From Marivirga sp. (lineage in GTDB: Bacteria; Bacteroidota; Bacteroidia; Cytophagales; Cyclobacteriaceae), in the NCBI RefSeq assembly GCF_024636815.1, contig NZ_JAGXGF010000198.1:1-42106 (forward strand): 42,106 nt of DNA. The letters run 5' to 3'. Position 1 is the first letter of the stretch. Each line of letters starts with the position of its first letter. The position numbers were made by a program, and so were the translations under genes. Under the pieces are notes generated by a model. The model ran no database searches. It worked only from the letters and a program-made list of their open reading frames with translations, and was not told the origin of the DNA. Positions 1 through 8,203 of the stretch are shown here, one piece after another.

Positions 1-174
1 ACAGAGGTGTTAACTAATCACGGTTTCAATCCAAACTATTTCACTCACTATTGGAAGAGTAAGAAAGGGGATGTTTATCTTTTTTGCTATGAATTTGGAT
101 TTATAACCTTCAAAGATGCTAAAGGCACTAAGAAATATACCTTAATAAAGTGGCAGCAGCATATGGCGAATTGA
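1..174 (+). CDS. 3' end of an unidentified protein (partial)
   Basis: Frame 1 is open from the window edge to a TGA at 172-174, giving the last 57 residues of a protein whose start lies outside the window. The fragment is rich in aromatic and basic residues (Tyr, Phe, Trp, Lys) and ends in KWQQHMAN. I see no signal, membrane segment or recognisable motif, and I do not recognise the family. It converges on the next gene with a 64-base gap (175-238) in which I see no clear terminator. An accidental open frame is possible at this length, but the amino-acid composition is protein-like and the opposing gene begins only after it ends. Confidence 0.55.
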   Translation, partial: TEVLTNHGFNPNYFTHYWKSKKGDVYLFCYEFGFITFKDAKGTKKYTLIKWQQHMAN

Positions 175-238
175 TTTATTCAAGTTTTTGTTCAAACGGA
201 CGATTTAACAAGTGATAGATAGTGTTTCTTATAAAAAC

Positions 239-1144
239 CTACCGATTCTTAAATGCAATACTGCCCATTCCAACATCGAGCAAAAACTCCATGCTTTCGT
301 CAGGATTGTTAATATAGGCTTTATTTCCAAAGGTATTATGACCGATTTTCTCAAAATCCTCGGCCATTTTAATATTACAAAGAGGGGAGTTATTTATTCT
401 GATAATGACAGGGATTTCTTTTGGTGGAAGCAAAATATTCAGATTTCCTGCTCCAACTGATGCGCTTACTCTACTATTAATTTTCCAGTCTGAGCCACAA
501 TCAATATTAATGGTTCCAAATCCAACCTCCGCAATAATCTCTTTTGCTAATGCATAGTTCAAATCCTTCACTTCTATATTACCAAAATTGACTTTTACAA
601 AGAAAGTATCCATGGCAATGCTATTCATTACTGCCTCATTATAGGATAGTTTTACATCTGCACTGGCTGACTTAATTTTTAAACGCTCCACCGGCAGTCT
701 GCTCAAATCCACATTTGCTTCTCCCATCAAGTAACTTAGATTCAAATCAAATGCTTGATGTTCCGACAAATTGATTTGCCAGATATCATGGGTCTGATCT
801 GCGGATGAAAAAAAATTATTGGCTACGGATTCGGTGAAATTTAAGCCCATGTGGCTTTTACAGGTTAATTGGGCATCAACTTTTTGCGTATTGTGCAACT
901 TCTCAATTTTAAAAGAACTTGATGCTACATCATTTTCACTTGCTCCTAAAATTAATAAAGGTGTATCTTCATCCACGACATTTAGAAATGATTTGCCTGC
1001 TTTAGTAGAAACTTTCAGTTCAATTTTATCGATACCTCTCGATTTTGTGAGCTCAAAATGCTTGTGTAATTGTTGCCCAACTACCGTTGAAACAAAAAAA
1101 GAAAGTGTTGTTATTAATAATATATTTTGTAAAGCCTTAGCCAT
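239..1144 (-). CDS. secreted DUF4097/LiaF-like adhesin-type protein
   Basis: This 301-residue protein begins with a hydrophobic signal-peptide-like segment (residues 4-23, ending near VVGQQ), so it is probably exported. From about residue 125 it shows short alternating beta-strand units with repeated turns (FGNIEV, FGTINI, GAGNLNI, GMGSIAF). This is the pattern of DUF4097 / LiaF-like 'toast-rack' beta-solenoid proteins. No catalytic motif is visible. Proteins of this fold are usually annotated as putative adhesins or envelope-stress proteins; the function here is unknown. It lies downstream of dnaJ on the same strand but is separated from it by a strong hairpin terminator, so it is probably transcribed separately. 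No clear -7 box was found ahead of it. Confidence 0.75.
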   Translation of the reverse strand: MAKALQNILLITTLSFFVSTVVGQQLHKHFELTKSRGIDKIELKVSTKAGKSFLNVVDEDTPLLILGASENDVASSSFKIEKLHNTQKVDAQLTCKSHMGLNFTESVANNFFSSADQTHDIWQINLSEHQAFDLNLSYLMGEANVDLSRLPVERLKIKSASADVKLSYNEAVMNSIAMDTFFVKVNFGNIEVKDLNYALAKEIIAEVGFGTINIDCGSDWKINSRVSASVGAGNLNILLPPKEIPVIIRINNSPLCNIKMAEDFEKIGHNTFGNKAYINNPDESMEFLLDVGMGSIAFKNR

Positions 1145-1193
1145 AATGAAGCTAATACGATCGCAATGTTCAATAGGTTGTTGCTAAAATAAA

Positions 1194-1223
1194 AAACCAC
1201 TACTCTTTTTAGAATAGTGGTTT
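1194..1223 (-). terminator. rho-independent terminator after dnaJ
   Basis: The arms AAACCACTA (1194-1202) and TAGTGGTTT (1215-1223) form a perfect 9-bp stem that extends inward by a few more pairs. Read on the minus strand it is followed by a run of T (complement of 1191-1196). It lies 67 bases past the dnaJ stop and would end the grpE-dnaJ transcript. A second short hairpin (CAAGCG/CGCTTG, 1256-1269) lies between it and dnaJ. Confidence 0.8.
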
Positions 1224-1289
1224 AAATATTCGGCATGACGTGATCTTTAAATCCGCAAGCGTCCGCTTGTGCATTCTTTAGGATGAGGC

Positions 1290-2420
1290 CTAATTAAAAA
1301 ACTCTTTCACTCTATCAAAGAACCCCTTATCCGCTTTGGTAGGATTGGGCTTAAAATTGTCAGAAGCCCTCATGCTTTCCAACATTTCTTTTTCATCATC
1401 AGTGACTTTCTTCGGAGTCCATACATTTATATGGATTAACTGATCTCCTCTGCCGTATCCATTCACATCACCAACTCCTTTGCCTCTCAATCTTAATATT
1501 TTACCGGATTGTGTTCCAGTCTCAATTTTGATTTTTACTTTCCCGTCTATGGTTGGTACTTCCACAGTGGTTCCTAAAACAGCATCAACAAAGTTTATAT
1601 AAAGATCATAGATAATATTGTTGCCATCACGCTTCAATACATCGTGCTCGATTTCTTCAATCAAGATAATTAAATCTCCAGCTGCACCACCCATTGGAGC
1701 TTCATTACCTTTTCCAGACATGGATAATTGCATGCCATCCGTAACACCTGCCGGGATTTTAACACTGATTACTTCTTCTTTCGATTGCAGACCAGTATTA
1801 TCCACATGAGGTGGCTTTTTATCAATAAATTTACCTGAACCATGACAAGTAGGACATGTACTGGCCGAAACCATTTGCCCCAACATGGTATTGGTTACCC
1901 GTCTAACTTGACCTGAACCACCGCAAGTATCGCAATTTTTAAATGTCACTCCATCAGCTGAAACCAATCGGTTTACTTTGATTTTTTTCTCAGCACCGTG
2001 AGCAATTTCTTTTAAGTCTAATTTAAGCTTAATTCGAAGATTGGAACCTCTTCTTCCTCGGCTTCTGCGTCCTCCACCAGCTCCACCAAAGAAGCTTTCG
2101 AATCCGCCACCTCCGCCACCACCGAAGATGTCGCCAAATTGAGAGAATATGTCATCCATATTCATACCTCCGCCACCGAAGCCACCTGCTCCGCCTTTCA
2201 TGCCTTCATGACCAAATTGATCATAACGCTGACGTTTTTGCGGATCACGCAAAACTTCGTAAGCTTCCGCTGCTTCCTTAAATTTATCTTCTGCTTCTGG
2301 GTTATCAGGATTTTTGTCGGGATGAAATTTGATGGCTACTTTTCGGTAAGCCTTCTTTATCTCTGCATCCGAAGCTCCTTTGCTAACACCTAGTATATCG
2401 TAATAATCTCTTTTGGCCAT
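1290..2420 (-). CDS. dnaJ: chaperone protein DnaJ (Hsp40), two-motif zinc domain
   Basis: DnaJ is the co-chaperone that delivers unfolded clients to DnaK and stimulates its ATPase. The 376-residue protein has an N-terminal J domain (residues 1-70, HPD at 33-35), a Gly/Phe-rich linker (about 75-117), a zinc region and the two C-terminal substrate-binding beta domains. Only two CxxCxGxG motifs are present, CDTCGGSG (163-170) and CPTCHGSG (189-196), where canonical DnaJ has four. By position these are motifs 2 and 3, which form zinc centre II; motifs 1 and 4 (centre I) are replaced by non-cysteine sequence. The gene starts 10 bases after grpE and is surely co-transcribed with it. Length and the remaining domains are normal, so this looks like a lineage variant, not a broken gene. 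Confidence 0.97.
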   Translation of the reverse strand: MAKRDYYDILGVSKGASDAEIKKAYRKVAIKFHPDKNPDNPEAEDKFKEAAEAYEVLRDPQKRQRYDQFGHEGMKGGAGGFGGGGMNMDDIFSQFGDIFGGGGGGGFESFFGGAGGGRRSRGRRGSNLRIKLKLDLKEIAHGAEKKIKVNRLVSADGVTFKNCDTCGGSGQVRRVTNTMLGQMVSASTCPTCHGSGKFIDKKPPHVDNTGLQSKEEVISVKIPAGVTDGMQLSMSGKGNEAPMGGAAGDLIILIEEIEHDVLKRDGNNIIYDLYINFVDAVLGTTVEVPTIDGKVKIKIETGTQSGKILRLRGKGVGDVNGYGRGDQLIHINVWTPKKVTDDEKEMLESMRASDNFKPNPTKADKGFFDRVKEFFN

Positions 2421-2430
2421 CTTAATATTT

Positions 2431-3042
2431 TTATTCTCCTATAACTACTTTCGCGAAACGGATCACCTTATCATTCAATAAGTATCCCTTTTCAACAACA
2501 TCCACCACTTTTCCTTTCAACTTCTCATCAGGAGCAGGTATTTTAGTAATGGCTTCATGAATTTCAGGATCAAATTCAATTCCTGCTTCACTATCCATCG
2601 CTTTTAACCCTTTATTGATTAATGTCTTCTCAAATTTATTTTTGATTAAAGAAAAGCCTTCTTTCAAACCTTCATTCTCAGACTGATCTTCAAAAGATTT
2701 TTCAGCTCTTTCGAAATCATCCATAACAGGTAAAAGGTCTGCAATTACTTCTTCAGAAGCAGTTTTTACTAATTCCAATCGCTCTTTGGCATTTCTTCTT
2801 CTGAAATTTTCAAACTCAGAATACAGTCTTAAAAACTTATCTTTAGACTCTGCCAGTTCTATCTCTAACTTTTCGAAATCTGACAATTCTTCATCTTTAG
2901 CCTGGGCTTCTGTCTCCGCAGCTTTCTCCTCCTCTGATCTGTTATCCTGATTTTCTTCCTCAGGATTTTGCTCGTCTTTTATATCTTCAGCAGTTTCTGC
3001 TTCTTTATTCAAATCTTTTTCGTCTAATTCTTCTTTAGCCAT
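2431..3042 (-). CDS. grpE: nucleotide exchange factor GrpE
   Basis: GrpE releases ADP from DnaK and so resets the Hsp70 cycle. The 203-residue protein has a very acidic, Glu-rich N-terminal tail (residues 1-55), a long helix with coiled-coil character (about 56-115, containing [13 protein letters not shown]) and the C-terminal beta head with the family signature ([11 protein letters not shown] at 155-165 and [14 protein letters not shown] at 186-199). It is the first gene of a grpE-dnaJ unit; dnaK is not in this window. Upstream I find no TAnnTTTG box but a cluster of TGNCA repeats (3094-3124), which may be the heat-shock control site. Confidence 0.97.
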   Translation of the reverse strand: MAKEELDEKDLNKEAETAEDIKDEQNPEEENQDNRSEEEKAAETEAQAKDEELSDFEKLEIELAESKDKFLRLYSEFENFRRRNAKERLELVKTASEEVIADLLPVMDDFERAEKSFEDQSENEGLKEGFSLIKNKFEKTLINKGLKAMDSEAGIEFDPEIHEAITKIPAPDEKLKGKVVDVVEKGYLLNDKVIRFAKVVIGE

Positions 3043-3093
3043 AACTGTATTATGTTATTCTATATAATTTTCAGCTTAGGTGAACAAGTAGTT

Positions 3094-3124
3094 TGCCAAT
3101 TGACATATCACTGACAAGATGACA
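3094..3124 (-). promoter_or_regulatory. cluster of four TGNCA direct repeats before grpE
   Basis: On the plus strand TGCCA (3094-3098) and TGACA (3101-3105, 3112-3116, 3120-3124) lie in the same orientation. In the gene's direction this reads TGTCA-N3-TGTCA-N6-TGTCA-N2-TGGCA, 50-80 bases before the grpE start. The repeats are seen directly; the role as a heat-shock promoter or operator is inference, supported by the absence of the ordinary -7 box in this gap. Confidence 0.45.
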
Positions 3125-3164
3125 TTTGATTCTGAATGTAAATTAATTGTCTAATTAATGCTAT

Positions 3165-4157
3165 TTACGCATTTATAGCCTTCCAAATCATATCTTTAAG
3201 CTCATTAATATTGTATTGAGTTAAGGATGAGATAAAAATGTGCTCTAAATCTTTTGGTAATTCTTCTCTGAGTTCTAGCATAAGCTCCTCATCCATCAAA
3301 TCTGATTTTGTGATTGCTAATAATCTGTTTTTATCCAACAATTCAGGATTATATTCCTTCAATTCATTGATCAAAATTTGATATTCTTTTTTCACGTCCT
3401 TACTGTCTGCAGGAATCATGAAAAGTAAAATGGAATTTCTTTCTATATGCCGTAAAAAACGAGTACCCAGACCTTTTCCAGCTGCTGCACCTTCTATAAT
3501 CCCAGGGATATCCGCCATCACGAATGATCTATCATCACGATATGGAATCACCCCTAAATTTGGCGTAAGTGTAGTGAAAGCATAGTCAGCTATTTCGGGT
3601 TTGGCTGCAGAAACTACGGATAGCAAAGTGCTTTTTCCTGCGTTAGGGAAGCCTACCAAGCCAACATCTGCTAACAATTTCAGCTCTAAAATGATCCACT
3701 CTTCTTTTCCATCTTCACCCGGCTGAGCATAGCGTGGAGTTTGGTTAGTAGCTGTTTTGAAATTAGCATTACCCAATCCTCCTCTCCCACCTTCAGTTAA
3801 TATTCTTTCTTCCCCCTCTTCGGTTATTTCAAACCTTACTTCACCGGTTTCAGCATCTTTGGCAACGGTTCCCAACGGAACTTCCAGAATAATATCTTTA
3901 CCATCAGCACCTGAACTTCTGGCTCCTGCACCATTAGCGCCACCATCGGCAAGTACATGCTTTTTGTATTTCAAGTGTAGCAGTGTCCAAAGTTGCGTGC
4001 TTCCTTTCAAAATGATGTTTCCACCACGACCGCCATTTCCGCCATCGGGCCCGCCTTTGGGTACGTGCTTTTCTCTTCGCATAGAAACAGCACCTGCACC
4101 TCCTTTACCGGAGCGAGAGCAGAATTTAATATAATCAATAAAATTGGGATTGGCCAT
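3165..4157 (-). CDS. obg: GTPase Obg (CgtA)
   Basis: Obg is an essential GTPase that binds the 50S ribosomal subunit and acts in its assembly and in the stringent response. The 330-residue protein has the glycine-rich Obg fold (residues 1-158) with its typical GGxGG turns, followed by a G domain: G1 GFPNAGKS (169-176), G3 DIPG (216-219), G4 TKSD (283-286) and G5 near SS (310-311). The variable C-terminal OCT domain of some homologues is absent, as is common. It is transcribed alone: the adk terminator lies upstream, and a TAAATTTG -7 box sits 19 bases before the ATG. Confidence 0.96.
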   Translation of the reverse strand: MANPNFIDYIKFCSRSGKGGAGAVSMRREKHVPKGGPDGGNGGRGGNIILKGSTQLWTLLHLKYKKHVLADGGANGAGARSSGADGKDIILEVPLGTVAKDAETGEVRFEITEEGEERILTEGGRGGLGNANFKTATNQTPRYAQPGEDGKEEWIILELKLLADVGLVGFPNAGKSTLLSVVSAAKPEIADYAFTTLTPNLGVIPYRDDRSFVMADIPGIIEGAAAGKGLGTRFLRHIERNSILLFMIPADSKDVKKEYQILINELKEYNPELLDKNRLLAITKSDLMDEELMLELREELPKDLEHIFISSLTQYNINELKDMIWKAINA

Positions 4158-4176
4158 GGGACTAAATTTTAAGGCG

Positions 4177-4184
4177 CAAATTTA
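4177..4184 (-). promoter_or_regulatory. -7 box TAAATTTG for obg
   Basis: The minus strand reads TAAATTTG, an exact match to the Bacteroidota -7 consensus TAnnTTTG, ending 19 bases before the obg ATG. No convincing -33 TTG element is visible at the usual spacing. The hairpin terminator of adk lies just upstream, consistent with a fresh transcription start here. Confidence 0.55.
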
Positions 4185-4209
4185 GTTTAATTTAAGCAGG
4201 AAATAAAAA

Positions 4210-4236
4210 AGCCGACCTATTTTGAATAAGCCGGCT
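4210..4236 (-). terminator. terminator after adk
   Basis: An imperfect 12-bp hairpin (AGCCGACCTATT against AATAAGCCGGCT, two mismatches) is followed on the minus strand by TTTTTTATTT. It lies 20 bases past the adk stop and separates adk from obg. Confidence 0.75.
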
Positions 4237-4256
4237 CCATTAGAACTCAAAAAATT

Positions 4257-4835
4257 CTATTTTAATTTATCTATTTCACTTGATATTTTATCAAAAATCT
4301 CATCAATACTCCCCACACCGTGGATTTTAACATATTTACCTTCTCCATCATAATAGTTGGCAACAGGCAAAGTTTCTTCTTGATAAACCTTAATTCTATT
4401 TTCTATTTTCGCTTCATCCTGATCATCAGTTCTCCCTGATGTCTTTCCTCTTTCCTTAATTCGCTTTTTCAATTCTTCTTCAGGAACATCCAAAGCGATC
4501 ATTCCGGCAATTTTCTCACCTTTTTCTTCCAATAAGGTATCTAAAGCTTTTGCCTGTGGCACTGTTCTCGGAAAGCCATCGAAAATATATCCGTAACTAC
4601 TTGCTTTAGTTTCTTTGATTCTTTCGTCCACCATACCAATCACCACTTCATCAGGTACTAAATTACCCTCATCCATGTATTTTTGAGCTAGTTTCCCTAA
4701 ATCAGTTCCTTCTCCCAAATGCTTACGGAATAAATCACCGGTAGCAATATGGGTTAATTTATATTTATCGATTATTTTTTCGCTTTGCGTGCCTTTTCCC
4801 GCTCCGGGAGGTCCAAATAATATAATATTCAACAT
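4257..4835 (-). CDS. adk: adenylate kinase, short-LID form
   Basis: Adenylate kinase interconverts ATP + AMP and 2 ADP and balances the adenylate pool in the cytoplasm. The 192-residue protein opens with the P-loop GPPGAGKGT (residues 8-16), has the AMP-binding region FDGFPRT (85-91) and a short LID (RGKTSGRTDD, about 128-137). E. coli-type enzymes have a roughly 38-residue LID and are about 214 residues long, so this is the short form without a zinc-type LID. It lies downstream of the peptidase-hpt pair, with its own promoter candidate at 4958-4991 and its own terminator. Confidence 0.97.
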   Translation of the reverse strand: MLNIILFGPPGAGKGTQSEKIIDKYKLTHIATGDLFRKHLGEGTDLGKLAQKYMDEGNLVPDEVVIGMVDERIKETKASSYGYIFDGFPRTVPQAKALDTLLEEKGEKIAGMIALDVPEEELKKRIKERGKTSGRTDDQDEAKIENRIKVYQEETLPVANYYDGEGKYVKIHGVGSIDEIFDKISSEIDKLK

Positions 4836-4957
4836 GATTGTAATTTAAATAGAGCCTATTAGGCAATTACATGAGTAAATTTTGTAACTATTTTATTTTC
4901 AGTGCCTAGTAATAAATTTTTGTGAAATTAATTATTAGTTTCTGTTTAATAGAAAAT

Positions 4958-4991
4958 CAAATATAAAAGATTTCTGTTTAAAATTGTCAAA
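4958..4991 (-). promoter_or_regulatory. promoter candidate for adk
   Basis: On the minus strand TTTG (4991-4988) is followed after 22 bases by TATATTTG (4965-4958). This fits the Bacteroidota pattern TTG-N17-23-TAnnTTTG. The -33 element touches the end of hpt, and the predicted leader is about 120 bases. Confidence 0.55.
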
Positions 4992-4992
4992 T

Positions 4993-5520
4993 TTATCTTA
5001 ATTGATAAATTTCCTTGAGCTCCCTTCCCAAACCTTCGTAATCTAACCCATATCCCACAACGAATTTATTAGGAATTTCGAAACCGACAAAATCAGGCTT
5101 CTCAGCTTTCTGCTGAGCATCAGGTTTATGTAAAAGAGTGGCAACCTTAATTGTTTTTGTACCTAAGTCCTTGAAAGCTTCTAAAAGATGTTCTAATGTA
5201 GTACCTGTATCGACAATGTCTTCCAAGATTAAGATGTCTCTTCCGAAAACATTCTCTTTCAAGCCTAGAATTTCCCTGACTTTTCCTGTTGTTTGTAAGG
5301 CTTGATAAGATGCAACCCGAATAAAAGATACTTCAACAGGAGTATCAATTGTCCTGATTAGATCAGCGGTAAAAATAAATGACCCATTCAAAACACTGAT
5401 CAAAAGTGGTTTTTTGTCTGCATATTCCTTGCTTATTTCAGACCCCATTTCTTTTATCCTGTCCCGAATTTGTTTATCGGATATGTAGGGAATAAATTCT
5501 TTATCTAAAATCTTGATCAT
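4993..5520 (-). CDS. hpt: hypoxanthine phosphoribosyltransferase
   Basis: This enzyme salvages hypoxanthine (and usually guanine) by joining it to PRPP to give IMP/GMP. The 175-residue protein shows the phosphoribosyltransferase fold with the diagnostic PRPP loop LILEDIVDTGTTL (residues 97-109). A hood-region lysine and the FVGFEIPNKFVVGYGLD segment near the C-terminus are typical of bacterial Hpt. The start codon shares one base with the stop of the preceding peptidase gene (TAATG at 5522-5518), implying translational coupling. With upp, adk and the deoxynucleoside kinase it forms part of the salvage set in this window. Confidence 0.96.
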   Translation of the reverse strand: MIKILDKEFIPYISDKQIRDRIKEMGSEISKEYADKKPLLISVLNGSFIFTADLIRTIDTPVEVSFIRVASYQALQTTGKVREILGLKENVFGRDILILEDIVDTGTTLEHLLEAFKDLGTKTIKVATLLHKPDAQQKAEKPDFVGFEIPNKFVVGYGLDYEGLGRELKEIYQLR

Positions 5521-6440
5521 TATAATTCATTCATTAAGAACTGATACATATCTATCATGGATTTGATATCTTTTTTATGAACCTTCTCATCTGGAGAATG
5601 CACATTGTCTTCAGGAGCACCAATAAAGCACCAATCAATTGGGTATGGAGATTCTTGTAGTTCGCGTCCATCACTGCCCCCACTAGCCTCTACTTCCAAT
5701 TGATATGAGATTCCGGAGTTCTCTGCTATATTTTGAATCATCTGCACAAATGACTGCCGGGGCACATTACGATCACGCATTGAAATAGCAACACCTTTTC
5801 CATGCTCAACACCTTCTGTCACCCATGTGATATCAGAAATTAAGGCCTGATGAATACCATATTCTTCCACCATAAATTTCGCCAAAAAAGGTACTGCACC
5901 TCCTCCATGCTCTTCATAAGCAGAAAAAACGATCATACCATTTTCTAAGGTTTCCGCCAATTTAAGACAATTGAAAATACCTAGCCTGTTATCCAGATAA
6001 CATGACTGCACATAATCTTCCGTTTCTCTAAAATCACATTCAAAAGTCAGGCTCGCTCCACGATCTATTCCTCTCCCGAATTTATAGAAAGTCTGATTTT
6101 CCTCATTAAGCTCCAGTTCACACGCAATAGGCCCTAAAGAGTCTTCTCCTTTCAACTTATAGCCTGTTTTAGCTTCCGGCCCACCAATTGGAATGAGTTG
6201 GTTTTCATATCGAACTGTAAAACCTACGGAATCCATATGTGCAAAAACGGCTGTAGTAGGTTCGCCAAAAACAAGTACCAAACAATCTTGAAAATCTTCC
6301 CCCTGATGAAGCTTGGGTTTCACTTTCCAGCTTGATTGATTTTTATTTATGTATTGAAGCAGGAAATTTTTCATCATGTATTCTTCTCCTGAAGGTGCAT
6401 GAATACTGCATAATTGCTGTAGTAGTTTGTAATCTGTCAT
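5520..6440 (-). CDS. M42-family metallopeptidase (aminopeptidase/endoglucanase-like)
   Basis: This 306-residue cytoplasmic protein matches the M42/M20 dinuclear-zinc aminopeptidase class. The expected metal ligands and catalytic residues are visible in order: HMD (His68), YLDNR (Asp150), the EE pair (176-177), SDIT (Asp203) and VHSPDE (His281). M42 enzymes trim N-terminal residues from peptides; the true substrate here is not known. There is no signal peptide. It is the first gene of a pair with hpt, whose ATG overlaps its stop codon by one base. A TAACTTTG box ends just 5 bases before the ATG, and there is no other Met before the conserved CSIHAPSGEE motif, so the transcript is probably leaderless. 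Confidence 0.85.
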   Translation of the reverse strand: MTDYKLLQQLCSIHAPSGEEYMMKNFLLQYINKNQSSWKVKPKLHQGEDFQDCLVLVFGEPTTAVFAHMDSVGFTVRYENQLIPIGGPEAKTGYKLKGEDSLGPIACELELNEENQTFYKFGRGIDRGASLTFECDFRETEDYVQSCYLDNRLGIFNCLKLAETLENGMIVFSAYEEHGGGAVPFLAKFMVEEYGIHQALISDITWVTEGVEHGKGVAISMRDRNVPRQSFVQMIQNIAENSGISYQLEVEASGGSDGRELQESPYPIDWCFIGAPEDNVHSPDEKVHKKDIKSMIDMYQFLMNEL

Positions 6441-6445
6441 TGATA

Positions 6446-6453
6446 CAAAGTTA
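6446..6453 (-). promoter_or_regulatory. -7 box TAACTTTG abutting the M42 peptidase start
   Basis: The minus strand carries TAACTTTG, matching TAnnTTTG, with only 5 bases between it and the ATG at 6440. Transcription would begin at or within a few bases of the start codon. No clear -33 element was found. Confidence 0.55.
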
Positions 6454-6574
6454 TAACCTTTTAACAGGAGATTTGAACATAATCAATAGGATAATTCCAT
6501 TTTTTAATTTTTTTCTTAAAAAATAAAATTATATTTAGGTTTTGACACAAAATATTGTCGACCTACTTCCATAA

Positions 6575-7225
6575 ATGTATATTTTAGATAAAGAAAATAG
6601 CATTGCCAACCACTTTCTAGCTGAATTACGAGAAATCGATATTCAGAAAGACCGCTATAGATTCAGAAGAAATCTTGAAAGAATAGCTGAATTATTAGCT
6701 TACGAAATCTCAAAATCCTTATACTTCTCAAATAAGGAAATCCAAACCCCATTGGAAAAAACCTCAATTGCCTTAATGCACGATTTCCCCGTAATTGTAA
6801 GTGTATTAAGAGCTGGATTACCATTTCATCAAGGTTTTCTAAATATTTTCGATCATGCAGATTCAGGGTTTATTGGTGCCTTTAGAAAACATAGCGGAGG
6901 AGATGAATTTGAAATTGCTATGGGCTATGAAGCACTTCCTCCCATAACCGGAAGGACAGTCATTCTTGCAGACCCTATGCTCGCAACGGGAAAATCCTTA
7001 ATCAAAGCAGTAGAACATATATGCAAAATTGGCAAGCCTGAAAAGTTTATAATAGCTTCAGCTATAGGAACTCCGGAGGGAATTCAAAATTTTGAAGAAA
7101 ATTTAAAAGTAGATTTTGAAATTTATTTAGGTTCGCTAGATCGTGAATTAAATGAAAAAGCTTATATTTTACCCGGCCTTGGAGATGCAGGCGATTTAAG
7201 TTACGGACAAAAACACACACATTAA
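6575..7225 (+). CDS. upp: uracil phosphoribosyltransferase
   Basis: Upp converts uracil and PRPP to UMP in pyrimidine salvage. The 216-residue protein has the PRPP-binding loop ILADPMLATGKS, the VSVLRAGLPF segment and the family's C-terminal uracil-binding motif PGLGDAGDLSYG. Length is normal. It diverges from the M42 peptidase across 134 bases and is followed after 6 bases by the cation exchanger, with which it is probably co-transcribed. The upstream gap contains GACA/TGTC half-sites near 6546-6560, but no exact -7 box, so the promoter is not resolved. Confidence 0.96.
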   Translation: MYILDKENSIANHFLAELREIDIQKDRYRFRRNLERIAELLAYEISKSLYFSNKEIQTPLEKTSIALMHDFPVIVSVLRAGLPFHQGFLNIFDHADSGFIGAFRKHSGGDEFEIAMGYEALPPITGRTVILADPMLATGKSLIKAVEHICKIGKPEKFIIASAIGTPEGIQNFEENLKVDFEIYLGSLDRELNEKAYILPGLGDAGDLSYGQKHTH

Positions 7226-7231
7226 ATATAA

Positions 7232-8188
7232 ATGCCTCTATCTAATACCATATTGCTTTTTGTTGGTCTGGCTGTCCTTATTTTAGGAGGGGAATTATTG
7301 GTAAGAGGAGCCTCTAGAATAGCACTAAGATTAAAGATGTCACCATTAGTGGTAGGAGTAACTATCGTTGCTTTTGGCACCTCTGCCCCTGAATTATTAA
7401 TTAGCGTTCAAGCCGCCCTGGCTGGAAGCCCTGACATTACAATGGGAAATGTTATAGGATCAAATATTTGTAATCTTGCCTTAGTTTTGGGAGTTACAGC
7501 ATTGATAGCCCCTATCCCTGTAAATTCTGATTCTATCAAAATTGATTGGCCCATGACAATGGGTTGTTCATTATTACTATATTTCTTAGTTCAAGAAGGT
7601 TTTGTTAATGATTATGAAGGAATAGGCTTCATGATCCTTTTATTATTATACCTCATTTTCATCATTAGAAGATCGAGAAAAAATCATATGAGCCCGAAAG
7701 ATCTAGGTATTGAAGTAGAAGCTCCTCCTTCAGGCTCAACAAAAAATATGATAAAGGATATTTCCTTAATTGCAATTGGTGGAGCCGGACTTTATTTTGG
7801 ATCAGATTGGTTTGTAAATAGCGCTAAAGATTTAGCTATTTATATGGGAATTAGCGAAAGAATAGTAGGTATTACTGTAGTGGCTTTGGGTACCAGCTTA
7901 CCGGAATTGGTTACATCAGTGGTGGCAGCCTTTAAAAAAGAAACTGATATGGCCTTAGGTAATTTAATGGGCTCTAATATTTTTAATATCCTCTCTATTT
8001 TAGGTATAACCAGTCTAATTGCAGAAATCGAAGTGAGCGATGTCATCATCAATTCAGATATGATTTGGATGATGGGTATAACCCTATTAATCTTACCATT
8101 TATGGCCTTAAATAAGATAGTTGACCGTTATGAAGGATTAATTTTACTAGGCATTTATATTTATTACACCATTAATGTAATATCCTAA
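7232..8188 (+). CDS. calcium/sodium antiporter (CaxA/YrbG family)
   Basis: This 318-residue integral membrane protein belongs to the Ca2+:cation antiporter superfamily and probably exchanges Na+ (or H+) for Ca2+ across the inner membrane. It has the two inverted alpha repeats that build the ion site: GTSAPE (49-54) with GNVIGSNICN (72-81), and GTSLPE (220-225) with GNLMGSNIFN (243-252). About ten hydrophobic helices surround a hydrophilic loop near residues 147-170. It starts 6 bases after upp and ends 15 bases before the converging serine dehydratase gene, with no hairpin between. The ion specificity is inferred from the family only. Confidence 0.92.
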   Translation: MPLSNTILLFVGLAVLILGGELLVRGASRIALRLKMSPLVVGVTIVAFGTSAPELLISVQAALAGSPDITMGNVIGSNICNLALVLGVTALIAPIPVNSDSIKIDWPMTMGCSLLLYFLVQEGFVNDYEGIGFMILLLLYLIFIIRRSRKNHMSPKDLGIEVEAPPSGSTKNMIKDISLIAIGGAGLYFGSDWFVNSAKDLAIYMGISERIVGITVVALGTSLPELVTSVVAAFKKETDMALGNLMGSNIFNILSILGITSLIAEIEVSDVIINSDMIWMMGITLLILPFMALNKIVDRYEGLILLGIYIYYTINVIS

Positions 8189-8203
8189 TTAAGTAAAATT
8201 TTA

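Noticed and set aside
212-460. Plus-strand open frame of 82 codons
   Set aside because: It lies opposite the 3' end of the adhesin-like gene, which has a signal peptide and a clear fold pattern. The plus-strand product shows no protein-like features.
819-1187. Plus-strand open frame of 122 codons
   Set aside because: Antisense shadow of the adhesin-like gene; no signal, domain or promoter.
3757-4134. Plus-strand Pro/Ser-rich open frame of 125 codons
   Set aside because: Antisense to the glycine-rich Obg fold; the Pro-rich product simply mirrors glycine codons.
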